Shown piece by piece: positions 36,706-44,579 of a DNA stretch of 64,000 nucleotides. A program made the position numbers and the translations under genes. The notes under the pieces were generated by a model. It was not told the DNA's origin and ran no database searches. It saw only the letters and a list, made by a program, of their open reading frames with translations. Within the stretch, counting starts at the first letter, position 1. Every line of letters starts with the position of its first letter. Origin of the DNA: an uncultured Myxococcales bacterium (GTDB lineage Bacteria; Myxococcota_A; UBA9042); the NCBI GenBank assembly GCA_903919145.1, contig CAIXGW010000016.1, positions 1-64,000 on the forward strand, given 5' to 3'.

Positions 36706-37003
36706 TTGAGTACCTCCACTGCAGTCGGATGCTACACCATGCCCACAAGATGCGCAGGCTGGCCGCGATGCCTCAGACGGCCACAGACCGTTGGACAGCC
36801 GCCGTCTCTGCCGCTACCTTAGGGCCCCAGCGCCTGCCGGTCGACCGGTGGGTGGCCCCGGCTCTACCGCCCATGATTACCTTAGAGCTTGGCGGCCGGC
36901 CCTGTGGTGCAAGAGCCTTCAAGCCGGTGTAGTGGCCGGCGCTGTCAGCGATTTTCCCGGGCTTGACCCGCCTGGGCCTTTCCCCTTGGTTGCAGGTTTG
37001 GCG
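36706..37003. other. Divergent intergenic region between the GPx-like and PilT-like genes
   Basis: About 298 bases lie between the two divergent start codons. It must hold both promoters. A frame continues upstream from the PilT-like gene as far as 36791, but it has no signal, no Shine-Dalgarno and no family-like sequence, so I treat it as non-coding. I see no convincing promoter element or repeat. Confidence 0.4.
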
Positions 37004-38899
37004 ATGAAGACACAGCCCGTCACCCCTGAGCTGCAGCCCAAGCTGGTGCAAGCCCTTTCAGGTCACCGCGTCCTGGCCGGCGTCGATCTGCGCACCCTGT
37101 CTGACATCGTCCACGGCGGTGTGCTGCAGCACCTGGGCGAAGGCGAGCAGGTGTGGCAACAGGGCGATCCGCCCGACAGCTGGCTGGTGCTCTTGCGCGG
37201 ACAGCTGGCGCTGCGGGTGGCGCCCGCAGGTCTGGCCGACAGCTTTGACATCGACCGCCTCAAGCCCGTTGAGCTGGTGGGTGAACTGGAAGTGCTGATG
37301 GGCTTGCCGCGGCGCTCTAGCGTCACCGCAGCCGAGCCGGTGCTGCTGCTCAAGTTTGCCCCGCAGGCCCTGCTGGACTTGTTTCAGAGCGCGCCGAGCT
37401 TTTCGGTAGCGCTAGCGCAGTCGGTCGCCCAGCGGTATCTGACGGTGGCGCCCCAGCCGGCGCTGGCGTTCTACGACGTGGTGCAAAGCCCGCCATCCGC
37501 AGAGGTTTTCAGCCTGCTGCCGTTCCAATTTGTCGAGCGCCAGCGGGTGGTGCCCTTGGCTTCGCAGGGCAAGCGGGTGATCGTCGGGATGGTTGACGAC
37601 CTGACCGCCCACGCCGTTCAGGCGACCCGCACCTTCCTGCCGGGCGTCGAGCTTGTGCCGGTGCGCATCGACGCGTTGGCGTTTGACCGGCTGCTGCAGT
37701 CGATGGCGGCCCTGGACACCGAAGGCCGAGACAGCAGCGGCCAAGGTGCGGCGGCTCCCTCGCTGGCTGACCGCGGCCGGCCCTCAGGCTCGGCGATTCC
37801 AGCCCTTGGCGAAAAGAAGCTGTCTGCCCCCAAGCTGGACCCCTTGCTCAAGCGGATGGTGGCCGAAGGGGCCTCTGACCTGCACCTCTCGGGCAGTCAC
37901 CGGCCGCGCTGGCGCATTGACGGCGAGATGCGCGAAATCGGCGAGGCCAAAGTCTTGAGCGAGACCCAGGTCTGGGAAATCCTGGAGCCGGCGCTTCCCG
38001 ACCGCAACAAAGAGCAGTTTCAAGCCGACAACGATACGGATTTTGCCTATAATTTGCCAGATGTGGCTCGGTTCCGCGTCAACTTGTTTCGCGACCACAA
38101 TGGCATTTGCGCGGTCATGCGGGTGATCCCGTCGCGGATCTTGACCTTTGAGCAGCTGGGCCTGCCCGAGGGCGTGCGGCGCATGTGCGACAACCCCAAG
38201 GGCCTGGTGCTGGTCACCGGACCCACCGGCTCGGGCAAGTCGACCACGCTGGCCGCGATGATCGACTACATCAACCGCAACCGCCGCAGCCACATCATCA
38301 CCTTGGAAGACCCCATCGAGTTCGTTCACAAGTCCCAGAAGTGCTTGGTAAATCAGCGAGAGGTCGGGCCGCACACCAGCAGCTTCAACCGCGCACTGAG
38401 AGCCGCCTTGCGCGAAGACCCCGATATCGTGTTGGTCGGCGAAATGCGCGACCGCGAGACTATCCAACTGGCGATGGAGACGGCCAACACCGGTCACCTT
38501 GTCTTTGGAACCCTGCACACCTCTACGGCCATCTCAACGGTGGACCGCATCATCGATGTGTTTCCGCCCGAGCAGCAGTCGCAGGTCCGCGCGGTGTTGT
38601 CTGACGTGCTCAAGGGTGTAGTGGCCCAGACTCTGCTGCGGCGCCGCGGCGGCGGGCGGGTGGCGGCCCTGGAGGTGCTGGTGGGCAGCCACGCGGTCGC
38701 CAACATGGTGCGCGAAGGCAAAACCCACCAGATCTTCAACATCATGCTGACCCAGAAGGCCCAGGGCAACCAGCTGCTCAATGACCAATTGGAGCAGCTG
38801 GTCCGCGACGGCAAGGTCGACTACGAAGAGGCGCTGCTCAAGGCCATCGACAAGCCGGAATTGGCCAAGCGTTTCGGCAAAGACTACTTTGAGCGCTAG
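37004..38899 (+). CDS. cNMP-binding / MshEN / PilT-type ATPase fusion
   Basis: The 631-residue protein has three parts. Residues 20-130 are a Crp-like cyclic-nucleotide-binding domain with the phosphate-cassette pattern VGELEVLMGLPRRSSV. Residues 135-235 resemble the GspE/MshE N-terminal domain (FSLLPFQFVERQRVVPLA, VIVGMVDDL), which in MshE binds c-di-GMP. Residues 275-631 are a PilT/PilU-type retraction ATPase: Walker A GPTGSGKS (406-413), Asp box DPIEF, Walker B DIVLVGEMRD and the His box TGHLVFGTLHTS. It is expected to power or modulate type IV pilus retraction under nucleotide control. Start MKTQPVTP at 37004 is chosen because the domain begins there; the Shine-Dalgarno is weak. No pil genes are nearby. 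Confidence 0.9.
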   Translation: MKTQPVTPELQPKLVQALSGHRVLAGVDLRTLSDIVHGGVLQHLGEGEQVWQQGDPPDSWLVLLRGQLALRVAPAGLADSFDIDRLKPVELVGELEVLMGLPRRSSVTAAEPVLLLKFAPQALLDLFQSAPSFSVALAQSVAQRYLTVAPQPALAFYDVVQSPPSAEVFSLLPFQFVERQRVVPLASQGKRVIVGMVDDLTAHAVQATRTFLPGVELVPVRIDALAFDRLLQSMAALDTEGRDSSGQGAAAPSLADRGRPSGSAIPALGEKKLSAPKLDPLLKRMVAEGASDLHLSGSHRPRWRIDGEMREIGEAKVLSETQVWEILEPALPDRNKEQFQADNDTDFAYNLPDVARFRVNLFRDHNGICAVMRVIPSRILTFEQLGLPEGVRRMCDNPKGLVLVTGPTGSGKSTTLAAMIDYINRNRRSHIITLEDPIEFVHKSQKCLVNQREVGPHTSSFNRALRAALREDPDIVLVGEMRDRETIQLAMETANTGHLVFGTLHTSTAISTVDRIIDVFPPEQQSQVRAVLSDVLKGVVAQTLLRRRGGGRVAALEVLVGSHAVANMVREGKTHQIFNIMLTQKAQGNQLLNDQLEQLVRDGKVDYEEALLKAIDKPELAKRFGKDYFER

Positions 38900-39079
38900 T
38901 GCTTGGGACTTCCTGCCCCAGCCGGGCCGCGGCTGAGTTCCCGGCCTGCGCTGCGAACAACGACGCGACCGCCGAACCCAACCCCTGCGAACCAGTGCTG
39001 GGTGCACGACCGACCTCAGGGGCGGCCTGAGGCTTGGGGCCAGCTGCTGGACATCTCTTTGTTGACTAGAGGTAATCCT

Positions 39080-40126
39080 TTGCAATTCTCCGCTATCTCC
39101 CAGTTGCTGCTGGCGCTCATCTTGTGGACGGCCGCGGCGCCGCTGGCCAGTGCCTCTGCCGCAGCGTCCCAGCAGACGGCGCGCTATCTGCACAAGCAAG
39201 GAACCAAGACCCTTAAGGAAATGGTGCAATTCGAGCTGGACACGGCGCAAAAGAAGGGCAAAGGCGTTGTCCTGATGTTCACTTCGGACTGGTGCTCGCC
39301 GTGCAAGGCCATCAAGGAGTACGTCCACGCCTCCGCTGTGGTCAGAAAAGCTCTGGCCAATGGGCAGTTGTTGTACATCGACGTGGACGAGTGGCGCGGG
39401 CCAGCCCAAGCTCTGATCGCTGGCGAAGACGCCTCCAAGCTGCCGACGCTGGTGCGCCTGGGGCCGCAGTGGCAGGTCCTGCAGAAGTGCTTTGGCAGCG
39501 AGATGGGGCTGTTGCATGAAGACGCCGTGGCCCACAACCTGGCGCTGCTGCTGCAGGGCAAGCCGATAGAGAAGCCCTTCTATGCCAGCAAGCCAGAGCT
39601 GGAACGCGAGTTCATGCTCAAGCAGGCCGAAGCGCAGACCGCCAAGACCAAGGGCGTGCCCGTGGTGCAGGTGGTGGCCAAGGGCAAGGGCGATGCTCGA
39701 AAAGTAGGCTTGACGATTCATAACCTTGACGGACCGCGCCGCTGGTTTCTGATCCCAACTCGCCTGGACCAGCCGCTGCAGGAAAAGCCCAACCTGCGCG
39801 CATGGTGGAAGATGCGCTGGAACGAGCATGTGCGCGCCGACTTTCTGCGCCTGCAGGGCAGCCCTGACTTTATTGCCGTGCCGGTCGCCGGTTATGGATC
39901 GGTAGAGCTGGAGGACCTGGCGCTGCCCGGCCGTTCCGCCGATGGCAAGCTGGCGGTGTGGGAGCTCGACTGGCTCAAGCTGGATGGCCAGGACCAGACC
40001 TTTCAAATAAAGCTGCCCTACAACCTCAAGATCGTGCATTTTGACCAGCAGACCATGCTTGGCCAGGGGGCGGGCGGCAAGCTGGAGTTCCGGGTGCGCG
40101 CGCGCCACGCCGTCAAGGTGCCGTAG
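39080..40126 (+). CDS. Secreted thioredoxin-like protein
   Basis: The 348-residue protein starts at a TTG (39080) with AGAGG seven bases upstream; this start gives a clean signal peptide (SQLLLALILWTAAAPLASA), while the ATG-like starts further up do not. Residues about 35-165 form a thioredoxin fold with the active site WCSPC (Cys72, Cys75) in VVLMFTSDWCSPCKAIKEY, of the periplasmic DUF255/DsbD-C style. The C-terminal 180 residues are beta-rich (RRWFLIPTRLDQPL, ELDWLKLDGQDQTFQIKLP) and unassigned. It probably works in periplasmic disulfide exchange or reduction. The many Cys-rich exported proteins of this window are attractive clients, but that link is inference. Confidence 0.85.
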   Translation: MQFSAISQLLLALILWTAAAPLASASAAASQQTARYLHKQGTKTLKEMVQFELDTAQKKGKGVVLMFTSDWCSPCKAIKEYVHASAVVRKALANGQLLYIDVDEWRGPAQALIAGEDASKLPTLVRLGPQWQVLQKCFGSEMGLLHEDAVAHNLALLLQGKPIEKPFYASKPELEREFMLKQAEAQTAKTKGVPVVQVVAKGKGDARKVGLTIHNLDGPRRWFLIPTRLDQPLQEKPNLRAWWKMRWNEHVRADFLRLQGSPDFIAVPVAGYGSVELEDLALPGRSADGKLAVWELDWLKLDGQDQTFQIKLPYNLKIVHFDQQTMLGQGAGGKLEFRVRARHAVKVP

Positions 40127-40137
40127 GCCTGCTCTAA

Positions 40138-40173
40138 CGGCGCATCCACCCTTTAGAAACCGTGGTGGCGCCG
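40138..40173. terminator. Hairpin in the convergent gap
   Basis: CGGCGC plus CACC on the left arm pair with GGTG plus GCGCCG on the right arm, leaving a three-base bulge and a 13-base loop. It lies between the stop codons of two convergent genes (40126 and 40190), a position suited to a bidirectional terminator. There is no clear T-tract on either side. Confidence 0.4.
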
Positions 40174-40189
40174 CCAAGACCGCACCGCT

Positions 40190-41335
40190 CTAGCGAGCTG
40201 CGGTTGCCAGCTGTGGTGCGGACCTGGGCCCCGGACAGCGGATCTTGCGGACTTCTTCGGCCCAGCGCAGCCGGGTGGTGCGCCCCTGCTGCTCCAAGGC
40301 TCCCCACAGGACCCAGCAGCCTTGGGCCCACGTCGGCCCCTGCGCCACCTCGACCTGCGCAGCAAACTCGCGAAAACGCCGGGTGACTTTGCCCTGGCTG
40401 TCGACCAGCGGCTGCCACAGCGGGTCCAGCGCCACCACCTGCAGCGGCGGCCCGCGCACCCCAGCAAAGGGACCACTGAGCGCCGCCAGTTTCCACAAGC
40501 TGTTGACCAGACGAGTGACCTCCTTGTCCGCCCAGCCGGCAGGCAGTCCCAGCCGGGCCGGCGGGGTCGTGAACTCCTGCGCCACGGCAGCCCGCGCCTG
40601 TAGCCCGGGCGCCAGCAGCTCTTGCATCGGCAGGGCAGCGTCCACCGCCGCGGCCGCCCGCAGCCACGGCTGGGCCCGGCGCTGAAACGACGGCTCCAGG
40701 TCCAGCAGCTCCAGCCAGTGGTGCCAGCTGATTCTGCCCTTTTCGGTGTAGCGGCGGCCGACGTCGGCATACCACCCCGGCAGGCCCAAGACCGTGCGGG
40801 CCTGCGCCAGTACCTGCCGCTGCACAATCGCCTGGCGGCGCATGGCCAGGTCGCACTGGCTGCGCACCCGTCCAGCAATTTCCGCAGGAGGGCCGGCGAT
40901 TTGCGGGCGATCCGCCAGCTCAAGCAGGCGGCTGCCGCAGGCCTCTACCATCGGCTGAAGCAAGGCCAATTGGGGCAGCCACTGCAGAACCTGGTCGATC
41001 AGCTCGGTTCGGGCGTCGCCCGCGGCCTCCCAGCGCTGCAGTGCGGCCAGGGTCGGCGCGTGAGCCCGCTCCAGGTCGATGAATTCGGCGGTCAGGCGCT
41101 CTTGGCGCAGCCGCTGGCGCTCGGTGGCCTCTTGCTCCAGGCGCTGCTTCTCGCGCAGGGCCGCAGCCTGCTGCGCAGCTAGAGCCTGCGCTTGCAGCTG
41201 GGCGGGCGTTGGTACTGGCTTGGCGTGGCGCGTGCATGACGCCAGGGCCAGCGCCAGGGCCAGGCACAGCGTCAGGGCTCGGCACAGCGTCAGGGCTCGG
41301 CACAGCGCCTGCATGGCCGTCGGCGCAAGGCTCAT
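40190..41335 (-). CDS. Lipoprotein with an N-terminal coiled coil, function unknown
   Basis: The 381-residue protein has a long hydrophobic signal ending at Cys34 (ALASC). Residues about 45-100 are rich in Gln, Ala, Glu and Arg (LREKQRLEQEATERQRLRQE) and look like a coiled coil. The remainder is helical with several Trp residues and gives no family I recognise. The ATG overlaps the stop of the GH99-like gene (ATGA), which places it last in the long minus-strand operon. Two exact 18-bp repeats lie inside the signal-peptide coding region. It may act with the secreted GH99-like protein encoded just before it; this is a guess from coupling only. Confidence 0.8.
   Translation of the reverse strand: MSLAPTAMQALCRALTLCRALTLCLALALALASCTRHAKPVPTPAQLQAQALAAQQAAALREKQRLEQEATERQRLRQERLTAEFIDLERAHAPTLAALQRWEAAGDARTELIDQVLQWLPQLALLQPMVEACGSRLLELADRPQIAGPPAEIAGRVRSQCDLAMRRQAIVQRQVLAQARTVLGLPGWYADVGRRYTEKGRISWHHWLELLDLEPSFQRRAQPWLRAAAAVDAALPMQELLAPGLQARAAVAQEFTTPPARLGLPAGWADKEVTRLVNSLWKLAALSGPFAGVRGPPLQVVALDPLWQPLVDSQGKVTRRFREFAAQVEVAQGPTWAQGCWVLWGALEQQGRTTRLRWAEEVRKIRCPGPRSAPQLATAAR
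41263..41298 (-). repeat. Two exact 18-bp tandem repeats in a signal-peptide coding region
   Basis: GGCACAGCGTCAGGGCTC occurs twice head to tail, followed by a partial third copy. It encodes a repeated six-residue stretch (RALTLC) in the hydrophobic core of the lipoprotein signal. A change in copy number would alter signal length by six residues without a frameshift. Confidence 0.85.
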
Positions 41336-42744
41336 GGGCGCCCCGCGGTCCAGGTATCCACCCATTTGCGCATGTGCAGCAGCCAGGCGGGGCCCTCGGC
41401 CAGGGTAGGCTCGACCTCGCTGCCCTCGTGCAGTTCGTTAAAGCTCGTCAGCACGACCCAGTCGGCCAGCTCGACCGCGGCCGTCTGCGCCTGCCAGTAG
41501 CGGGTGCCGTCGCGCGGGATGTGCCGACCAGGAAAACGGATGTTGGTGTCGTCATAGCCGGGCATGACGGTGGCGACCAACAGCTTGTCCCAAGCGCGCG
41601 CTGCCTGACGGGCCAGGATGACCTGCTCGGCGCGCTTGGCCGGCTCAAGAAAGCTCACGTAGCTGTGCAGCCCCCCCAATACTTCCATCAGGTTGGGGTC
41701 CAAGGAGTCGCCAATGGCCACCACTGGCAGGTCGCGCAGGGCCCGGCGCAGGGCATCGGGGTTCAGCGACTGAAACACCCGCACGTAGATGAAAACCACT
41801 TTCTGACCATGCACGGTCAGCCACGCGGGATGGCGCGCCTCGTTGGCCAGCAGTGACTGCAGCTGCTGACGCAAATCATCTGCCGTGGCAGCTACTTCGA
41901 TGTAGCCGGTGACCGACAGGCCCTGTAGCGCGGCCTCGTCCAGCAGGCCCTTGAGCACCAGGTCCTGGTGGGCGCAGCGCCGCCACAGGCTCAATACCAG
42001 CGTTTGGATGCCGGCCTGGCGCGCCCAGGTCACGTGTTGGGCAATCACCTTGGGATCTGCGGAGTCATACAGGCCCAGGGCCGGCGCGTTCAGCACGCCG
42101 CGGTGGACTGCCTGCGGCTCCCAGTGGTCCCAGCCCTTGGCCGGGCCCGTCGGGGTGCCCCACCAGCCGTAGTAGAACGCCAGCACCCGCCGGCCCCAGT
42201 CGCGGCGGGGCAGGGCGGCGCTGCTGTCGAGCTTGCTAAAATCTGGAGTCACGACCAACAGATTGCCCACCGCGCCGCTGCGGCCGCTGCTGTCTGCCGT
42301 CGCCACGACCTTGGTGCCGGCGCGCCAGGTCAGCTGGGTCCGCCCCAGGTCGCCGCGGGTGACCAAAAGCTGCACCGGCTCGCCCGTCGCAACGGCGCTG
42401 ACCTGCAGCTCCAGCTGCGCTGCCGCCAAGTTCAAGGGGCTCTTCTTGACCCAGAAGACGTTGCCCTGGACCGGAGCCTGCACCTCGCCGCTGCCAAGGG
42501 TCTCCAGGCGCTTGCGCTCGACTTTCCAATGCAGCCCGCGCACTTCAATGCGGGTCCAGTCGCTGCTGGTGTCGATAGTCCAGGTCATGCGCAGCGCGGC
42601 CTGCTGGGCCATGGCCTCGCCGCTGCCCGGGCCGATGGATGCAGCCATCAGCAGCACCGCAGCCACCAGCCCTGCCAGTACCATCCAGGCAGACGGCCGC
42701 CCTGCGGGGGGCAGCGTGCCCTGGCGTCTTCCGACACCCGCCAT
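41332..42744 (-). CDS. Secreted GH99/WbsX-like protein
   Basis: The 470-residue protein has a signal anchor or peptide near 20-46 (MVLAGLVAAVLLMAA...AMAQQ). Residues 50-180 are a beta-rich domain without a clear match. Residues about 185-470 look like a (beta/alpha)8 barrel of the GH99/GH71/WbsX group: the barrel opens with VLAFYYGWWGTP...GWDHWEP and ends with SFNELHEGSEVEPT, close to the NEWHEGTxIEP motif in which GH99 enzymes carry catalytic acids. Cleavage of alpha-mannan-like or other glycans is the family role; whether this one is active is untested. The ATG at 42744 lies one base after the stop of uup (TGACATG), and the following lipoprotein gene overlaps it by four bases. Confidence 0.82.
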   Translation of the reverse strand: MAGVGRRQGTLPPAGRPSAWMVLAGLVAAVLLMAASIGPGSGEAMAQQAALRMTWTIDTSSDWTRIEVRGLHWKVERKRLETLGSGEVQAPVQGNVFWVKKSPLNLAAAQLELQVSAVATGEPVQLLVTRGDLGRTQLTWRAGTKVVATADSSGRSGAVGNLLVVTPDFSKLDSSAALPRRDWGRRVLAFYYGWWGTPTGPAKGWDHWEPQAVHRGVLNAPALGLYDSADPKVIAQHVTWARQAGIQTLVLSLWRRCAHQDLVLKGLLDEAALQGLSVTGYIEVAATADDLRQQLQSLLANEARHPAWLTVHGQKVVFIYVRVFQSLNPDALRRALRDLPVVAIGDSLDPNLMEVLGGLHSYVSFLEPAKRAEQVILARQAARAWDKLLVATVMPGYDDTNIRFPGRHIPRDGTRYWQAQTAAVELADWVVLTSFNELHEGSEVEPTLAEGPAWLLHMRKWVDTWTAGRP

Positions 42745-42745
42745 G

Positions 42746-44563
42746 TCAGCCGCCGCGCCGGGCAGCCGCCCAGGCGTCCTGCTTGGCTTCCAGGCGCTGC
42801 CACTCGGCCCACAGGTCGTCGCGGCGCGTCTGGGCGTCGGCGTGCTGGCGCATGGCCACCTGTAGCTTGGCGAAATCGCTAGAAACATCGGGAGTCGCCA
42901 GCAGCTCTTCTAGCTTGGCCACGCCATTTTCGGCGGCCTCGATCTCGTCTTGCATCGCCGCCAGCCTCTTCTCTTCGGCCCAGGTCAGCTTGGGCGGCGC
43001 ATCGCTGCGCACCACTGTCTTGATTGGTGCCGCCTCCTGGGCGCGGCTGCGGGCTTGGCGCTCTCTCTCGGCCATGTTCAGCAGGAACTGCGTGTAGTTG
43101 CCAGCGTGGCGGTCCAGGCCGCCGTCGCCGCGCACGTGCAGGATGCCGGTGCAGACCCGGTCGAGAAAGGCGCGGTCGTGGCTGACAATCAGCGCGCAGC
43201 CGGGGTACTGAGACAGCGCCTCTTCCAGGACCTGCAGGGTCTCCAGGTCCAGGTCGTTGGTTGGCTCGTCGAGCACCAGGACGTTCATGGGCTCTTGCAG
43301 CCGCCGCGCCAGCAGCAAGCGAAATTTCTGCCCGCCAGACAGCGTTGAAACTGGCTGCGGCATGTCTTCGCGGCGGAACAAGAACTGCTCCAGGTAGCTG
43401 ATGACGTGCTGTTTTTCCTGGCCAATCATCACCCACTCGCCGCCGGCCAGGGCGCCTGCCTCCTGCACCGTCTGGTTGGGGTCGAGCCCGCCGCGGTGTT
43501 GGTCAATGGTCATCACCTTGGTCTGCTGGCCCAGCACCACCTGCCCGGCCAGCGGCGGCAGCTCGCCGACCAAGGTGCGCAGCAGCGTGGTCTTGCCAGC
43601 GCCATTGGGGCCCACCAGCCCCAGGCGGTCGCCGCGCACCAGCAGCAGGTCCAGGCCCTGCACCAGCGGTTTTCCCGGATAACCTGCCGTCAGATCAATG
43701 GCTTGCAGGATGTTCTTGCCCAGCCGCTCGGTCTGCAGCTGTGGCAGGCGCAGAGGCTTGACGTCGTCGCGCTCGGCGTTGACCAGGGCTTCGGCCCGCT
43801 GGGTGCGCGCCTTGGGCTTGGTCGAGCGCGCCGCCGGCGAGCGCCCCAGCCAGTCCAACTCAATGCGCAGCAGGTTGCGCCTGCGGGCGTCCATCTTGTC
43901 GGCCGCGGCATCTTCTTCTAGCCGCGACTCGATGTAGTCTTGAAAAGTGCCAACATAGCTGCGGATCTGCCCCGCGCGCAGCTCAGCGATGCGATCAACC
44001 ACTTGATTGAGAAACCAGCGATCGTGGGTAACCAGGACCACCGCGCCCGGGTAGTTGCGAATCTGGGTCTCGAGCCACGTAACGGTCTCGGCGTCCAGGT
44101 GATTGGTCGGCTCGTCCAGCAGCAGCAGCTCTGCCTGTTGCAGCAAGGCCGCGGCCAGGGCGGCACGGCGCTGGGTGCCACCAGAGGCGAGCTTGACCGT
44201 CCCCAGCGGATCGGCGACTCCCAGGGCCTTGAGCGCTTGCTCGGCGCGCAGGTGGGCCTCATAGCCCTCTAGCGGTTCACGGCACCGTGCTGCCCCAGCC
44301 AGGGCCACATCCAGCAAGGTCTCTAGGCCAGAAAGATCTGGATTTTGAGAAACATAGGCTACATGGGTGCCGCTGCGCAGCGCCAAAGTGCCGCGGTCCA
44401 GGGTCTCAGCCCCGGCCAGGCACTTGAGCAGCGTCGACTTGCCGGCGCCGTTGCGACCCACAAGGCCGATCTTCTCGCCGCGGGCCACAAACAATTCCGC
44501 GCCGTCTAGCACGGGCCGCGATCCAAAAGACTTGTGGAGATCCAGGGCAGAGAGCAGAGGCAT
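42746..44563 (-). CDS. uup: ABC-F family ATPase Uup
   Basis: The 605-residue protein has two ABC cassettes in one chain and no membrane domain. Cassette 1 has GRNGAGKST, a degenerate signature LASGGTQRR and LLLLDEPTNHLD; cassette 2 has GPNGAGKTT, TLSGGQKFR and VLVLDEPTNDLD. A C-terminal coiled coil (KLTWAEEKRLAAMQDEIEAA) is the Uup hallmark that binds DNA or ribosomes. ABC-F proteins act on translating ribosomes or recombination intermediates. The start is placed at 44563 (MPLLSALDLHK) because the cassette begins at once; the longer frame runs into the upstream gene and is unlike the family. No strong Shine-Dalgarno is seen. Confidence 0.93.
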   Translation of the reverse strand: MPLLSALDLHKSFGSRPVLDGAELFVARGEKIGLVGRNGAGKSTLLKCLAGAETLDRGTLALRSGTHVAYVSQNPDLSGLETLLDVALAGAARCREPLEGYEAHLRAEQALKALGVADPLGTVKLASGGTQRRAALAAALLQQAELLLLDEPTNHLDAETVTWLETQIRNYPGAVVLVTHDRWFLNQVVDRIAELRAGQIRSYVGTFQDYIESRLEEDAAADKMDARRRNLLRIELDWLGRSPAARSTKPKARTQRAEALVNAERDDVKPLRLPQLQTERLGKNILQAIDLTAGYPGKPLVQGLDLLLVRGDRLGLVGPNGAGKTTLLRTLVGELPPLAGQVVLGQQTKVMTIDQHRGGLDPNQTVQEAGALAGGEWVMIGQEKQHVISYLEQFLFRREDMPQPVSTLSGGQKFRLLLARRLQEPMNVLVLDEPTNDLDLETLQVLEEALSQYPGCALIVSHDRAFLDRVCTGILHVRGDGGLDRHAGNYTQFLLNMAERERQARSRAQEAAPIKTVVRSDAPPKLTWAEEKRLAAMQDEIEAAENGVAKLEELLATPDVSSDFAKLQVAMRQHADAQTRRDDLWAEWQRLEAKQDAWAAARRGG

Positions 44564-44579
44564 AAGAGAACAAGCTGCC

